64,000 nucleotides of DNA from Enchytraeus crypticus (GCA_905160935.1 CAJHZI010000533.1:1386001-1450000); one strand, 5' to 3'. Counted from the first letter of the stretch, positions 21,513 to 33,591 are shown. Notes: a model not told the origin generated them from the sequence alone. Numbers and translations are program-made.

Positions 21513-22440
21513 CAACATGCATTGAGTGTAAGAACGTACTCTACATTTTTATTGCTACACAAATTCTACAATTTTTTGAGCCCCACTCCGCCCCCAACTC
21601 TCAACCCATTTATCGTTAAAATGTTAGAATTTTCAGCAAGTGAAGTATAATACTTTCCATATTGTATATAATCTACCACTAAGGTCACTGTATCTTATTA
21701 GCTGCATGCGTAGGCATATGCTTGACATAAGCTGAAAGCCATTTCTTTGAATAACGTCTAGAAGAGAATCTATTTCTTCAAGATCATAGAAATAATCTGA
21801 GGGTTAGACTTAAATAAAAATCCATTTTAAAAACTTAAACAAACGTAATATTTCTTATCTTCTGTCAAAAAATTTATTTAAAATTAAACTCTACATATAT
21901 CGATATACTGAGGCACTAGTCACAGTTTCGATATTCCTGTACGCCGGAAAGCTATTTATAGGCCGATGGTAATGTACACCCAGATTTCCAACTCCGAATA
22001 TTTCTAAGAGAGCAAAGTTCTATTACCTCAGATTGAAACATTGTTTTTGCTCTTCGAAATTTCCCCTCACACTAAAAAGCTCCAATGACGCATAGCTGCC
22101 ACTGCTATCGACTGACCTGTCAGTAAATACAATAGGCCTGTATTAGACAAGGTATAGGTTATTGGATCGAAGACCTAGACAGCTATAGGTTTAGGATTGT
22201 AAATATTTTAGTAGCTATTAGACTTACCTCATAGCTCTAGACCTGCTAACTATATAGGAAGTTGTTGTCTAGTTTAAAGGTTTCCTCATTGGAAATAATT
22301 TCTGACTTCTGTATAGGCTACTATTTCCTTCGTATAAATTAATTTTTATAACAAGTAATTGGCTTCAGTTTAGTTTTTATACATGTACATGTATTCATTG
22401 ATTTTTGCATGCTAAACGTTAGATACTTTAGAGTTTAGTT
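21511..22440. other. No recognisable feature
   Basis: I see no exon or repeat here. Confidence 0.5.
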
Positions 22441-24185
22441 AATTATTCCGCTATACATGTTTAGAAGAGGGAGGTCGGATCTATTATACCAGGAAGTCAG
22501 GATATTAACAAGAACCGATAAGAAAAAGAAAGGAGATGCAAAGAACTTAGTATAATGGGTAAAGATGGGGAATTGAAGACAGAGCTGGAAGAAGTAAAAG
22601 AAAAATGGAGAGAATATGTAGAGGAATTGTATGATAAGGCTGGGAAACCAGTTCAAGAGGATTTTAAAATAGAAGAAGAAAATATCATAGAAGACGATAA
22701 AAGGGGCCCCGATTTAATGAAGGAGGAAATTTATTCTACAATTAACAGTATGAAGAAGGGGATGTCAGCCGGAATAGATGAAATCCCAACAGAATTCTTG
22801 AAAATGTTGGAAGGAGAAACACTCAAAAAGTTAATGGAAGTATGTATGGAAGTGTATAGTACAGGTATTTGGCCAGACGACTTTACCAAGTCAGTGATGA
22901 TTCCAATTCCCAAGAAAGCCAATGCTGTGGAGTGTTCGGATTACAGAAGAATCAGCTTAATACCTCATGCATCGAAGATCTTATTAAAGATAGTAAATAA
23001 TCGCATTCAGCCGAAAGCAGATATGATACTGAGCAAGACAATATTTGGTTTTGGAAAGGATGCGGCACAGGAGAGACAATAGGAGTAACGCGGGTTCTTT
23101 GCGAAAGAAGCTTAGAATATGGAAATGACGCTTTTATATGCTTTGTAGACTTCGAGAAGGCCTTTGACAGGATTGATTGGATAACGATGATGAATATCTT
23201 AAAAAGAATAGGAATGACTGGAGAGATAGAAGACTAATTTTGAACTTGTACATGAATCAAAGAGCAGTAATCAAAATCCAACAAGAATACTCAGAAGAAG
23301 GTGAAATAGGACGTGGAGTACGACAAGGTGGTAGCATTTCGCTGCTGCTGTTTAACAATTACGCTGAGGCAATGATGGAGGAAGCCATGGAAGACTTGGA
23401 AGAAGGAGTAAAAGTAGGAGGGAATTTTTTACAAGATGTACGATTTGCAGATGACCAAGGAATGGTAGCGGGCAGCGAGATTGGATTTCAGGAGATAATG
23501 GATAGGCTGAATGATACGTCCCTAAGATATGGCATGAAGATTAATATAAAAAAGACCAAGGTTATGAGGGTGTCCAATAATAAAGGTGAAGTTAGTATCA
23601 CAATAAATGGTACGAAATTGGAACAGGTAAGGAGTTTCAAATATTTGGGTCATACTATAACCGATGATGGGAAATGTGAGACGGAAATATTCAGTAGGAT
23701 TGCATAAGCAAAAGCGGCCTTTAGTAGTAGAAAAGAACTATTAACAAAAAGTCTAAAACTTTGGTTTGGACCACGCTATTGTATGGATGTGAAACATGGA
23801 CCTTAAGGAAGGAAGATATTAGGAAACTGGAGGCATTGGAAATGTGGACTTTGAGAAGAATGGAGAGGATTAGCTGGACTCAAAAGGTTAAAAATGAGGA
23901 AGTCCTGTAGAGAGTTGGCACAGATAGACAGTTGATAAATGTATCAAGAAATAGGAAGAAGAGATGGATAGGACACATTCTAAGGGGGGAAGGTCTATTA
24001 AAAGAGGTCATAGAAGGTAGAATGAATGGAAAAAGAGGCAGGGGAAGGCCGAGATTAGGTATGTTAGATGATTTAAAGACCCATTCATATGTGGAAATGA
24101 AGAAGAAGGCGGAAGACAGAGAAGAGTGGAGGCGTTATGTACCATTGACCTGCCAGTAGGCAGTGCACTAAGAAAGAGAAGAGAC
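22441..24185 (+). pseudogene. Decayed non-LTR retrotransposon (reverse transcriptase)
   Basis: Frame-broken pieces follow the order of a LINE polymerase. First comes GIDEIPTEFLK and DYRRISLIPHASKILLKIV (22555-23082). Then, across a frame change, come FVDFEKAFDRIDW and VRQGGSISLLLF..RFADDQGMV (23177-23707), where FADD is the catalytic motif. Next come LLYGCETWTLRKEDIRKLEA and KRWIGHILRGEG..KRGRGRPR (23760-24159). At least three frameshifts and a TAG near 23907 inactivate it. The 5' end, including any endonuclease, is missing. The C-terminal style is that of elements often annotated 'craniofacial development protein 2-like'; an RTE-like clade is my inference. The 3' end carries the hairpin CTGCCAGTAGGCAG, shared with short copies at 1.4, 5.6, 31.0 and 37.5 kb. 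Confidence 0.88.
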
Positions 24186-24235
24186 ATGTTTATAGGCAAT
24201 ATAATCAGTAGAAAGGTTTGAACTCTAACGTCTCT

Positions 24236-24400
24236 CTATCTCTCTCAAGTGCTCTGCGAAGTGGGTACACATTCATATTGAAAGTCTGTTTTCACGCTTC
24301 ATACACAGCACTCCATCGATCAACTATATTGGAACTCTTAGGGCACATGTCAGAGTCTTCGAACCTTTGTGCCCTTTTCATTTCATGTGAATTACTGTAT
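24236..24400 (-). repeat. Repeat family B, 3' part
   Basis: Reversed, it shows the family-B 3' end: GAGTGCTGTGTATGAAGCG, AGACTTTCAATATGAATG and a degenerate terminal hairpin. It directly follows the LINE. Confidence 0.55.
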
Positions 24401-24737
24401 TTTGCGAGACTTTTCTAACGTTATTGTGTGAAATGATTAAATCATTTAAATATAAATAAATAAATAAATCAACAAATTAATCTCTTCACAAAAGGCAGTC
24501 GTCAGTCGTCCCCTATGATCACGTGCGGTCGCCTCCTATAATCACGTGCGGTTTTTATAAGTCTCTATAGTATCGCTAGTCAAAAGAAATGCCGTCGGCC
24601 TAATATTGCTATTGCTAAAATATGTGGTTATAATTATACAGTATGCAAGTATATATTTAAAAATATAGAGTATTAAGAACAAAATTATAAAGTTTGCAGA
24701 ATTGCAAAACAACGAGTGGTTTGTGTTGTTAAAGTGG

Positions 24738-24955
24738 ATTTATAGTTGGATTGGATTAGCATCAAAAGCTCTGACCCTGTAATCCCACACTTTGGATTTG
24801 AGAGACAACGTGGTTATGCCGACTTTATATTAATTAATTTCGTTGGGAAATTATTGTGCTAAAGTTGACATCGCCCTGATATCCGCCAAACCTGAAGTGT
24901 GGGATTAATATTACAGGATCTATAGCTTTCGATCCTAATCCAATTTAACTAGAAA
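24738..24955. mobile_element. MITE with ~55-bp imperfect terminal inverted repeats
   Basis: TTGGATTGGATTAGCATC..AAAGCT..CCTGTAAT..CCCACACTT on the left is mirrored by AAGTGTGGGATTAA..ATTACAGG..AGCTTTCGATCCTAATCCAA on the right. There is no coding capacity, and no clear target duplication was found. Confidence 0.7.
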
Positions 24956-25580
24956 TTCTCATAAAATATCATCTATAGTGTTATATTTGTGTTAATATCT
25001 CCTAATAACACAAATCACTCATTGCTATGCACTGCTAGAACGTGAGGGAATAGTTCAGGGAGTCATTCTCTAGGCAAGTAAGTGTTTCACCTTCATCTGA
25101 CTTTGTTCAAATCTAAAACTAGAGACGTATAGATCATTCTTTCTACATGTAGTTTATAAAAATACACAGAATTCTATATACGTGTATAGCAATAGAATAT
25201 ATGAATATGTTCTATATTCAATCTTAAACTAATTAAATAATCTACAACATAACTAACTTCTGTCAGTACATCTGTAGACTTTGACCTACAGGGATTCGAG
25301 TAATCATGACGCCTCGACACTCAGGGGATGGTCACTCAAATGTTTATGATGTCATAGACAAAACCAGTGACAATCCATCAGGCATGACGTCATCAAATAG
25401 TGCACCGAGAATAAATGCTGGTCTTCCGGGAATAAATCTAAAAAATATGTTCAAGAAGAAATTAGATTCGTCGAAGACAAGTAGGAAACTTTCTGAGAAG
25501 AAAGAGTTTTATAAGATCCCTAGTAAGAGTGATGGTCAAGCAAGGAATGCTACGGAGATTGAGCAAATCCACTCAGAAGA

Positions 25581-25621
25581 TGATCTATTTCATCGTATGT
25601 CTCATACGATGAAATAGATCA
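25581..25621. repeat. Perfect 19-bp-arm palindrome within coding exon
   Basis: The arm TGATCTATTTCATCGTATG is followed by a 3-base loop (TCT) and its exact complement. It shifts the frame of the exon: upstream text reads ..IEQIHSEDD and downstream text reads YDEIDQLEEERIYMSP in another frame. Removing 20 bases would restore continuity. Confidence 0.95.
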
Positions 25622-26208
25622 ACTGGAAGAGGAACGTATTTACATGTCACCAACGATATGCAAGCAGTTCGGCATATTCAAGAGCGTCGATAAAGGTAAT
25701 GAATATGATAATATCTACTAAAACACCCGCACATATATTCCAAACAACTCATCAACTTATCACTCAAACAGTTGAATGAATGAAGAGTCGTTATCCAAAC
25801 AGAGTATCCGAAAATGAATAGCTTTGCTTTAAAGGTTGTATTAAAATTAATTTTTAAATTTAATAGGTATGCTAACGCTAAGGTATGGCGATTTTTTTCC
25901 TCCCTGATGGCTACAGGAAAGAGTCCGGCAATTTCTTTAGTTCGCTAATTGTGATATAATTCAACTGAGGTGCATTGATTCAATTTGTTGTAATTTATTA
26001 ATGATGTCTGTAATTTAGATAAACTGAGAACCATACTATTACTGCTAGTTGCTTTATATAATACACATGTACTTAGTTTAGAATACATATGTGAGATGTG
26101 TTGTTATAGTTATAGACTTGCTCAATATATACAGTATATTATTATTATATATTACACTATTAAAGAAATAGTGTTTGTGAGCATTTTCCTTCTTCTCCGT
26201 TCTTATTT

Positions 26209-26440
26209 TGAGTTTTCCGCTAACCGCATGTGTGTCAAAACTTGAGTCATAAGAGGCGACAGAGCAAAACCGAGGAAGACAAATGGAAACAACCTCAACA
26301 GCCATTTTCCAATCTCTAGACTACATTTGTATGGGTAAGTCTTTTGTGAGAGGATTAACTTGTAAGCTATGGAATGCTCTCTGAGGAGCATGAAAGAAAC
26401 TTCGACTATGAACAGGTACCATGGACTTGCCACTTGGCTT
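26209..26440 (+). repeat. Repeat family B, degenerate copy in intron
   Basis: It shows the order AAGAGGCGAC.., GAGGAAGACAAATGGAAAC, CAACAGCCAT, GGATTAACTTGTAAGCTATG, GAATGCTCT and the terminal ACTTGCCACTTGGC. Confidence 0.65.
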
Positions 26441-26442
26441 AA

Positions 26443-26446
26443 CACT

Positions 26447-26477
<31 letters not shown>

Positions 26478-26516
26478 AAGAAAGAGAGATTCAGAGAGAG
26501 AGAGAGAGAGAGACGG
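26443..26516. repeat. (GA)n microsatellite
   Basis: A GA run with AAAG interruptions, directly after the family-B copy. Confidence 0.95.
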
Positions 26517-27302
26517 AGTGTGTGAGAGTGAGTGAATGGAAGTTTCAGTTCCTTTAATTTGTCCAAATTTATTCTTCATAAAATTTATGATTGAGATAAA
26601 CAAATAGCTACATAATTATTACAGATTTCACTGACATTTTACAACATCCAGGTTTCCATCTGGCAATCCAAGAAGACGTTAGAAATTCTAAACTAGATCT
26701 GCAAGCCACGCCCCCTGCAGTGTATGAGCTTCCAACCAGAGGATCCAGTCTATCAGAGACACTGCGTCCCGAGTTAGCTATACCACCCCCTCTCCCTCCA
26801 AAAATTATTCATTTACGGTCAGAAACTTCCACACTTACAATTACTCCAAACTCTGAGAGATCCACAGCTACAATGAATCCAAACTCAGGCGTTTTACAAG
26901 TTAAAACGTCGTCAGGTGTTGTCGCAGAGTCAGTTCTTCTGCCGAAGTTTACGTCAGCTGCCGCAGAGATATCTAGAGATATACCGCAGGAATCGACGAG
27001 AAATGAGCTTGAAAATGGCATAGCAGGATACTCAGATGTTTCTCCTTTATGGGGTGACGAAGAGATCATTGATATAGCATTACAAAACAATACTCATGCC
27101 TTTCAGCATCCCATCTATCAATTAGGCCTAAATCTACATCTGGGTCCCATCCAGACAATGTTCAAGCAGGATTTCGCAGACTTAAAGCTTCACGTCCAAT
27201 CCAATGACATACTCATGTCTAACAGGCATGGCACAAACATTAACACAACTGAAGAGTCAGTAAGCGTAACGGAATCATCAGAAAGCCTTCCACCAGGACC
27301 AC

Positions 27303-27544
27303 TGAGAACATCTCAGCTCAACCCTACATCTCATCTCATCCCTACATATTATCTCAACCCTACATCTCAGCTCAACCCTACATCTCAGCTCAACCCTACA
27401 TCTCAGCTCAACCCTGCATCTCATCTCAACACTACATCTCAGCTCAACCCTACATATCATCTCAACGGTACATCTCAGCTCAACCCTACATCTCAGCCCA
27501 ACCCTACATCTCAGCTTAACCCTACATCTCATCTCAAGCCTACT
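27303..27544 (+). repeat. 18-bp coding repeat (PTSQLN)
   Basis: About thirteen near-identical 18-base units of the type CTCAACCCTACATCTCAG encode tandem PTSQLN, with His, Tyr and Ile variants. The frame is kept throughout, as expected for an array that arose while translated. Confidence 0.92.
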
Positions 27545-29634
27545 GATGTTCATCTCAGATCAGCTCCCCCCGTACCACCGCGACTTCGCTCAGCGTCACA
27601 AGCACCCAACCCACGGGATTCCATTCAACCAATCTCAATCAATATTAGCATCGTCGCCTGCAGCTGCCATGTGGACCTCTGAGAGTGTTGACGTAGATAA
27701 GTGCAGCCCGCCTGCAGAGCCACTGACGCTAGACAACAGCGCTACACGTAAGACGCCTCTTTACTCGGTCAACTCTCAGTTACCAGGCTACTTAGCAAGC
27801 GAGGGTTTTGGTAACGCTGAAAGGGATTTATACGATGAACCAAGTCTCGTAAAACGAATAGCGGAACAGGATTTATTGATCACACTGGTAACATATTTTC
27901 TTGGATATTTCAACTGCGAGTTTCTTGACCTGCTATCTTACGACCGTTTGGATGAATCAAGTACAAACCATTGGTTTCCAGAGCTGCCTGACTCTAGTAA
28001 AGATTTCAATTCAACACCGTGGTCATTGGAATTATCAGAACTAAATTCAACAGCAAAAGAAGACACTAACGATAAAAGAATCGGTTTGGGATTGGAAATT
28101 TGCCGAACCAGCAGAGATATCAACTAAAGACATTGAAGAGCTCTCAAGTTAGAACTATACTTGATGACTGAGTACATCTCAAATAAAGAACACGCATCAA
28201 GTAGCCGATTAGTTACTGGTAACCGTTTAATGTCCTATACCTCTCACGTCGATGATATTACGAGTGGAATTGGCGCGGTTGATTTAACAGCGATTACTAG
28301 CGATCAACAATCAAAGCTACTGCAAGAAATGAAAGCACAGGAATCACATATCAACAGAGGTGTGAAACAGCAACAGCAACAACAGCAACAGCAGCAGCAA
28401 CAATAATTGTTCGATTGCTCTGCGGGTACTGAAAACGCTGACTCGATTTTACTCAACGATCATAGCAACAACAACATAACGCCAGAAATTGTAGGATGGC
28501 GGTGTAAAAAGAAAGCATCATTCAAACGGCAACAAAGAAAACAACAACAGCTGCAACAACAACGATCCAGTGGCAACAACATGAGAAAAGCTGCAGTGCT
28601 GCCAGCTCAAGCTGATTCAGAAAAGCAACTGTGCCAGTTCTGGGAACAACAAATGCCTTTACGGCTGAAAAGTGATTGTTTTGCATCTTCTTTTGCTGTT
28701 GAATTAAGTTCTGATAATTCACAAAAACAACACGAGGAGTTGAAAAAGCAACAACAAGATAAAACTGAAAAACTAATAGTTAATGCTTTTGAATGCAGTG
28801 ACATGCATCAAAATGCAAATGAAATCAAACAAAAAATTCTTCATCCACTGAAACATCAGCAACAACCTGAAAACACTCAAAACGAGCCACAGGAGGTTGT
28901 ATATATGTTAGAGGAATTCAAACCAGATAGCAACGATATGACACAGAAAATGCATCAAACTATATCCCGAAAACATCTACGATTACTACACAGCAATCAC
29001 GAATCAGCAGCAGAATTAGATGAAATAGCGGATGAATTAAAAGTACTGACAGTTATAAAAAGATGCGACTCTGAGAAACAACGAGGACTTCAGTCGTGCG
29101 AAGAAATCGAAACAAGACTGCAAAAAGTCGTGTGTGTAACAGATGAGCCAATGACAAACCGATACTTCAAAACTGACGAGACATCTGTGCTGCTAGAAAT
29201 GTCTCATCAGAATCATCGACAACCCGTGCAGATACAACAACAATAACAACGACGACAACAACAACAACAACAACAACAAGGAGCTGTGTATGTCTTGGGC
29301 TCTGCTATGGAGGAAGAAGAGTCACGTTCTCCCCAGCCATCATCAGTAATTATCAATAGAATTGGAACATTCAGTTCAGAAATAGAATCCAATTTAACTC
29401 CGCCTACAGAAAAACAATTATACGTTTACGATAGAAGAGGAAGAAAATATAAGATTTTACGGCGTCCAACAGGAAATGGAATTATTAGCGAATTGCCTCC
29501 AGCAAAACCAGCCAAGCCTTTCTCTACAACAGTGAATGATGCCGCTCAGAATCTTAAAATTTAGAATCTGTACATCGGAGCAGATCAAAGATCCTAAAAA
29601 CATAATAATAATATAATTCAACAATTTATGTATA

Positions 29635-29669
<35 letters not shown>

Positions 29670-29697
29670 CATTAAATAATTATATATATATATATAT

Positions 29698-29721
29698 AAA
29701 ATTATTTAATGTTACAGGCCT

Positions 29722-29783
<62 letters not shown>

Positions 29784-30555
29784 TATATATACAGACTGGG
29801 GCAAAAAGATATCCCCTAGTGAAATCTCAATAACTTTAAGAAAACTAAAATATCTCTACGAAATTTTCGAGCTTCTAGGGGAGGAATTTCTGCGTATAAC
29901 CTGCAAATTTGATGAAAATATTTTCATTAGTTACGAAATTACAGCATTTTTACGAGAAAAGTGCAAAAATCAATTTTAACAAGGCTTTTCGAAATGTCAG
30001 TCGTTCCTTTTAAAGAAAATAACGACCCTGAAAAGGGCCGTTTACTTAAGTAGTGGAGTTTAAGCCTGCACTAATTTGTTAGCTACTCCAATAAATGAAG
30101 CTTAAAATTCGTTCTTATGTTAAAATTATTCCTAAATTTTGAAGAAAATGTCCGGTACTTTTGTTTAAAAAAGCCTTGTTAAAATTGATTTTAACATTTT
30201 TTCGAAGAAACGCTGTATTTTTGTTACTTCTGAATATATTTTCACCAAATTTTGCAGGATATGTGTAGAAATTCCTCCTCTGGAAGCTCCGAAAATTTTG
30301 TACAAATAAATTGAGTTTTGTCTAAGTTATTAAGACTTTGTTAAAAAAAGCCTTGTTAAAACTGATTGTGCACTTTTTTCGTAGAAACGCTGTAATATTT
30401 TTCCTGCTCAATAGACTTTCATCAAATTTGCAGGATATACGCAGAAATTCCTCCCCTAGAAGCTCAGTAAGTTTCGTAGAGATATGTTGATTTTTCTTAA
30501 AGTTATTGAGATCTCGCTAAGGGATTATTTTTTTTGTCCCCAGTTTGTATATATA

Positions 30556-30625
<70 letters not shown>

Positions 30626-30646
30626 AGGCCTGAAACATTAAATAGC
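29698..30646. mobile_element. Nested inverted-repeat element
   Basis: The outer arms ATTATTTAATGTTACAGGCC/TCGC and GCGAGGCCTGAAACATTAAA are inverted and each is followed inward by a TA array. The inner element (about 29791-30549) has inverted ends of more than 100 bp: ACAGACTGGGGCAAAAAG.., CTCAATAACTTTAAGAAAA, ATCTCTACGAAA and TTCTAGGGGAGGAATTTC. Subterminal blocks such as AAAAAAGCCTTGTTAAAA recur inside. There is no open frame. The TACAG..CTGTA-type ends next to TA suggest a Tc1/mariner-like MITE, which is inference. Confidence 0.8.
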
Positions 30647-30904
30647 AAAATAGCATGATCTTATTTAGGCAATGATCCACAGGCGTAGGCCTAGGCTATT
30701 CTCATTGTTTTACTCCATAATTATTAGTATTAAATATAGAAGGAAACAGGATCAAACAGAATTGTGAGGGTAAATAGGAATGTTTTCTCAGGTAATGACG
30801 CCCCTTCCCAGTAAATGTTAGTCGAAGCTGAGGAAGGCATAAGGGGCCCACCTATTCATAAGCAGAATACCCCAAGAATAATGGTAGGCTATATATATCA
30901 AAAG

Positions 30905-31022
30905 GAATGTTATAGATGATTTACAGGTCCACTCGTATGTTGACATGAAGTGGAAAAACGAAGATGTAGATGAGTGGAGGCGTTATATGTCATGGACCTG
31001 CCAGTAGGCAGTGCAATATGAG
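30905..31022 (+). mobile_element. LINE 3'-end copy
   Basis: GATGATTTACAGGTCCACTC, GTATGTTGACATGAA, GTGGAGGCGTTATATG and GGACCTGCCAGTAGGCAGTG match the LINE 3' end closely. Confidence 0.8.
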
Positions 31023-31677
31023 ATAACAGTATTATTATATAAAACAAGACATCGTTAAGAGCTTTATTTATTTAGCAATAGGAAGTTCAACAAAACAAGT
31101 AACAGTCTCTAGGGTCTAGTACATCAATAAAAACTACACAGCAACATGGACATCTACAACTAATGACACACAAATAGTCTAAAGATGAGAGTCATTAAGT
31201 GCAAATCATAACATTGTAAAGTGAAGCCCAAAAACAATCTGCTAATTATTGCACGGTGGCGCCTCCAACGAATGAAGAAGTATACAAGATGATTTTTTCA
31301 AAGTAAATAAGGTTTAAAAAAGGTCTGTAATAGAAATCTATCAGCTGTCATACATCTCCTGGTAAGCAGTCTAGTTGTTAGCATGCTTTTTTTAAGTCAA
31401 AAGCCATGCAGCAGGTTACCAGTCCAATCCTTCATCTCGGACAGTATTATACTTACATCTGAAGAAGAAATGGACGTAGAACAGCAACAATAATAAGCCT
31501 ATTTATAATCATAAGTTGAGACTAGTCAGAAAGTTTCACTTTCACTTACTGGAAGAATATATAATAGTTTATTTTAAATAATAGTTCGATTTTATAATAG
31601 TTTCAGGTTTTAACGTCTGTTTCATTTAAACATCAGAAACTTCTGTGATAGAGCATGCCCTGCTGGCAGTATCGTCA

Positions 31678-31800
31678 TCATCATCATTATCATCATCATC
31701 ATCATTATCATCATCATCATCATCATAATCATCATCTTCATCATCATCGTTATCATCATCATCATCATCATAATCATCATCATCATTATCATCATCAGTA
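31678..31800. repeat. (TCA)n microsatellite
   Basis: ATCATCATC units with occasional ATT and ATA interruptions. Confidence 0.95.
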
Positions 31801-32092
31801 GAACAGACGTTGAAGATAAAATAAAGAATTGATCGAATGAAAATAATTAATAATTAATTTGAAAATATTCAATTGTATACCAACGGTTTAACTGTAGTTG
31901 GTAGCATAATAGAATTTATTTGTATTTCATACTTAAGTACACTCCGCAATAGATACTAATTATGGTATTACCGCACAGAGCTCTGGCTCTTTTATGGCTG
32001 CCTATTTCGTATTGCATGTTTCATTATCTGTCTGTATAAACGTTGTATTGTTTGTATTATCTGTGCTGAGATGAAAGAATAAACGATATGAA

Positions 32093-32157
32093 TCGACGTC
32101 GCTGACATTGCCTTATGGCGAGGAACCGGACGCTAAATTCTTATTGATTGATTGATG
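32093..32157 (+). repeat. Repeat tail ending in (ATTG)n
   Basis: GACGTCGCTGACATTGCC, TTATGGCGAGGAACCGGACG and AAATTCTTATTGATTGATTG match 44964-45032 almost exactly, so this is the conserved 3' end of another interspersed family. Confidence 0.75.
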
Positions 32158-33465
32158 AAACAGAAAATCCTGACCCATAGCATAACATGGATAATTATAG
32201 AATGAACTGTATAACTATTTAAACATGCATTAAAAGTGATGTTATCACGGATGATCATTTGTGAAAACTTTAATAGTTACACACAGATCCAAAATGTGTG
32301 TTTAAATCTTTCATAGTGAAATCTATCAAACACACATGAACTAGAACTGCATTTCAATTTCTAGTTTCCAATCTTCGCTGGATGCTCTAGCTAATCCGAG
32401 TTTTCTAAAATTTCATCATTTCCTGACTGTGTAGCAAGTCACAATAACAAACAACTTTACAGATACATTATAAACATCACACGAAGTAAATATTTAACGA
32501 TTTTAAATCTATTAGAGACATACAGCGAATCTGATAGAGTCAAGAGAATCTAAGTGAGAGACACCAATCTACAGATACAAAGCTAGCTTCACACAGTCAA
32601 CACAGAAGTGAAAGGGAATGTTTCAGAAAGCTATACAGTTGTCACATCAATTCAACTTCAAAATTAAAATGGATATTTTCACTAACATAATCCTAATTAT
32701 AAAAATATAATTTACGAGCTAAGAAAGATTTCTGCGCAGTCCAAGAATCATTATATTATTATCAGACGGAATATTATATATAAATGCAATTATTTAGATT
32801 CTTAGAATGGCTATTGATACTCCTGCACATTTTAGCTGATAATTAGTTTACTGAATTGCCTCCGTTAGGTCTAAGATGTTCCGTTCTGAGTACAAATCAC
32901 AGCCTAATGGACCGACAATTATTATATAACTATTATTGCGTTTCCCACAGTGACTACTAAACGGAGATTGAGAAATGCAAGGAGAAAAACCTCATAATTC
33001 TATATACAAATTATACATGTAGACCAATAAGTATTTAAAAGCCAATGGATAAGATACACAGATTTAGTGATGGATTCAACGTATAGGTGGTAGAGTGCTC
33101 TCTAATGAGAGAAATTTAGTAGAAAAATGCATCTTGAACTTATCATTTGGCGGAACACAACGGCATTGAAATGGGTAAAAACCTCCCAGCCGTTCCATCT
33201 ACCTATTTAAAAGCGATAGTTACTTGTGCTTGGATAATATAATTGTTAAACAAATATGTCGATACTGAAACAGTATAACCTAGCTGTAGCTAACTTACAC
33301 ACAGTGCAAAATAATAAATATTTAGCCCACAAATCGATATCAACTCGTAAACAGTTTAAATTTTATCACTTACTGAGTCCTACACTTTCAAGGTACTAAT
33401 CGAATTTAATCAAACAGATTAAGTTCTATTATGACGTTCAGTCTCATTGTGAGATTATATCGAAA

Positions 33466-33591
33466 CTATTGCAGATATTTGTCATGACTATAAAGCGTTA
33501 CCACTGCGACAAACTGTTCATCAACCTCTCTGACCTCCTGCATGAGATCATGGATGTCAATTTCTTTCTCTCGTACAAGTTGTATCAACTG
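33466..33591 (-). CDS. Orphan exon-like open frame
   Basis: After a possible acceptor (AATTAG) a 41-codon open frame runs to TAG. Its composition is protein-like: QLIQLVREKEIDIHDLMQEV, then REVDEQFVAVVTLYSHDKYL. It is charged and could be a coiled coil. I recognise no family. It is on the NSF strand, 1.6 kb past the NSF stop, and its phase would fit NSF exon 20, so an alternative last exon is possible. The acceptor has no pyrimidine tract, and the frame may be chance. Confidence 0.25.
   Translation of the reverse strand, partial: QLIQLVREKEIDIHDLMQEVREVDEQFVAVVTLYSHDKYLQ

Larger units (their letters stand above)
25292..29564 (+). pseudogene. Unrecognised Tyr/Pro-rich docking-like locus, frame-broken
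   Basis: Two exons fit together. 25292-25695 follows a CTACAG acceptor and ends AAAG|GTAATG. 26625-29564 follows ATTACAG and joins in phase. Upstream exons may exist. The encoded text is disordered and rich in candidate phospho-Tyr sites (VYDVI, YDEIDQL, IYMSP, VYELP, LYDEP) and SH3-type Pro motifs (PPPLPPK, APPVPPR), followed by PTSQLN repeats and poly-Gln. This suggests a scaffold or a receptor tail, but I recognise no family. The frame is broken by a palindrome at 25581, by frame changes near 27600 and 28080, and by in-frame stops at 28125, 28134, 28404 and 29244. The last two are single C-to-T changes away from Gln CAA. The final open stretch (29247-29564) ends with LYVYDRRGRKYKILRRP..LPPAKPAKPF. 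It could be a decaying gene, or a real one whose introns I cannot see. Confidence 0.5.
31030..33465. other. No gene recognised
   Basis: Apart from a TCA microsatellite (31678-31800) and one SINE-type tail (32093-32157), I see nothing. 31352-31440 holds a weak tRNA-like fragment (AGTCTAGTTGTTAGCATGC..). Confidence 0.5.

Noticed and set aside
28161..29564. Alternative genetic code (TAA as Gln)
   Set aside because: NSF, CTDSP-like and C4-like genes in the same window use TAG as an ordinary stop and have no internal TAA codons, so decay of this locus is simpler.
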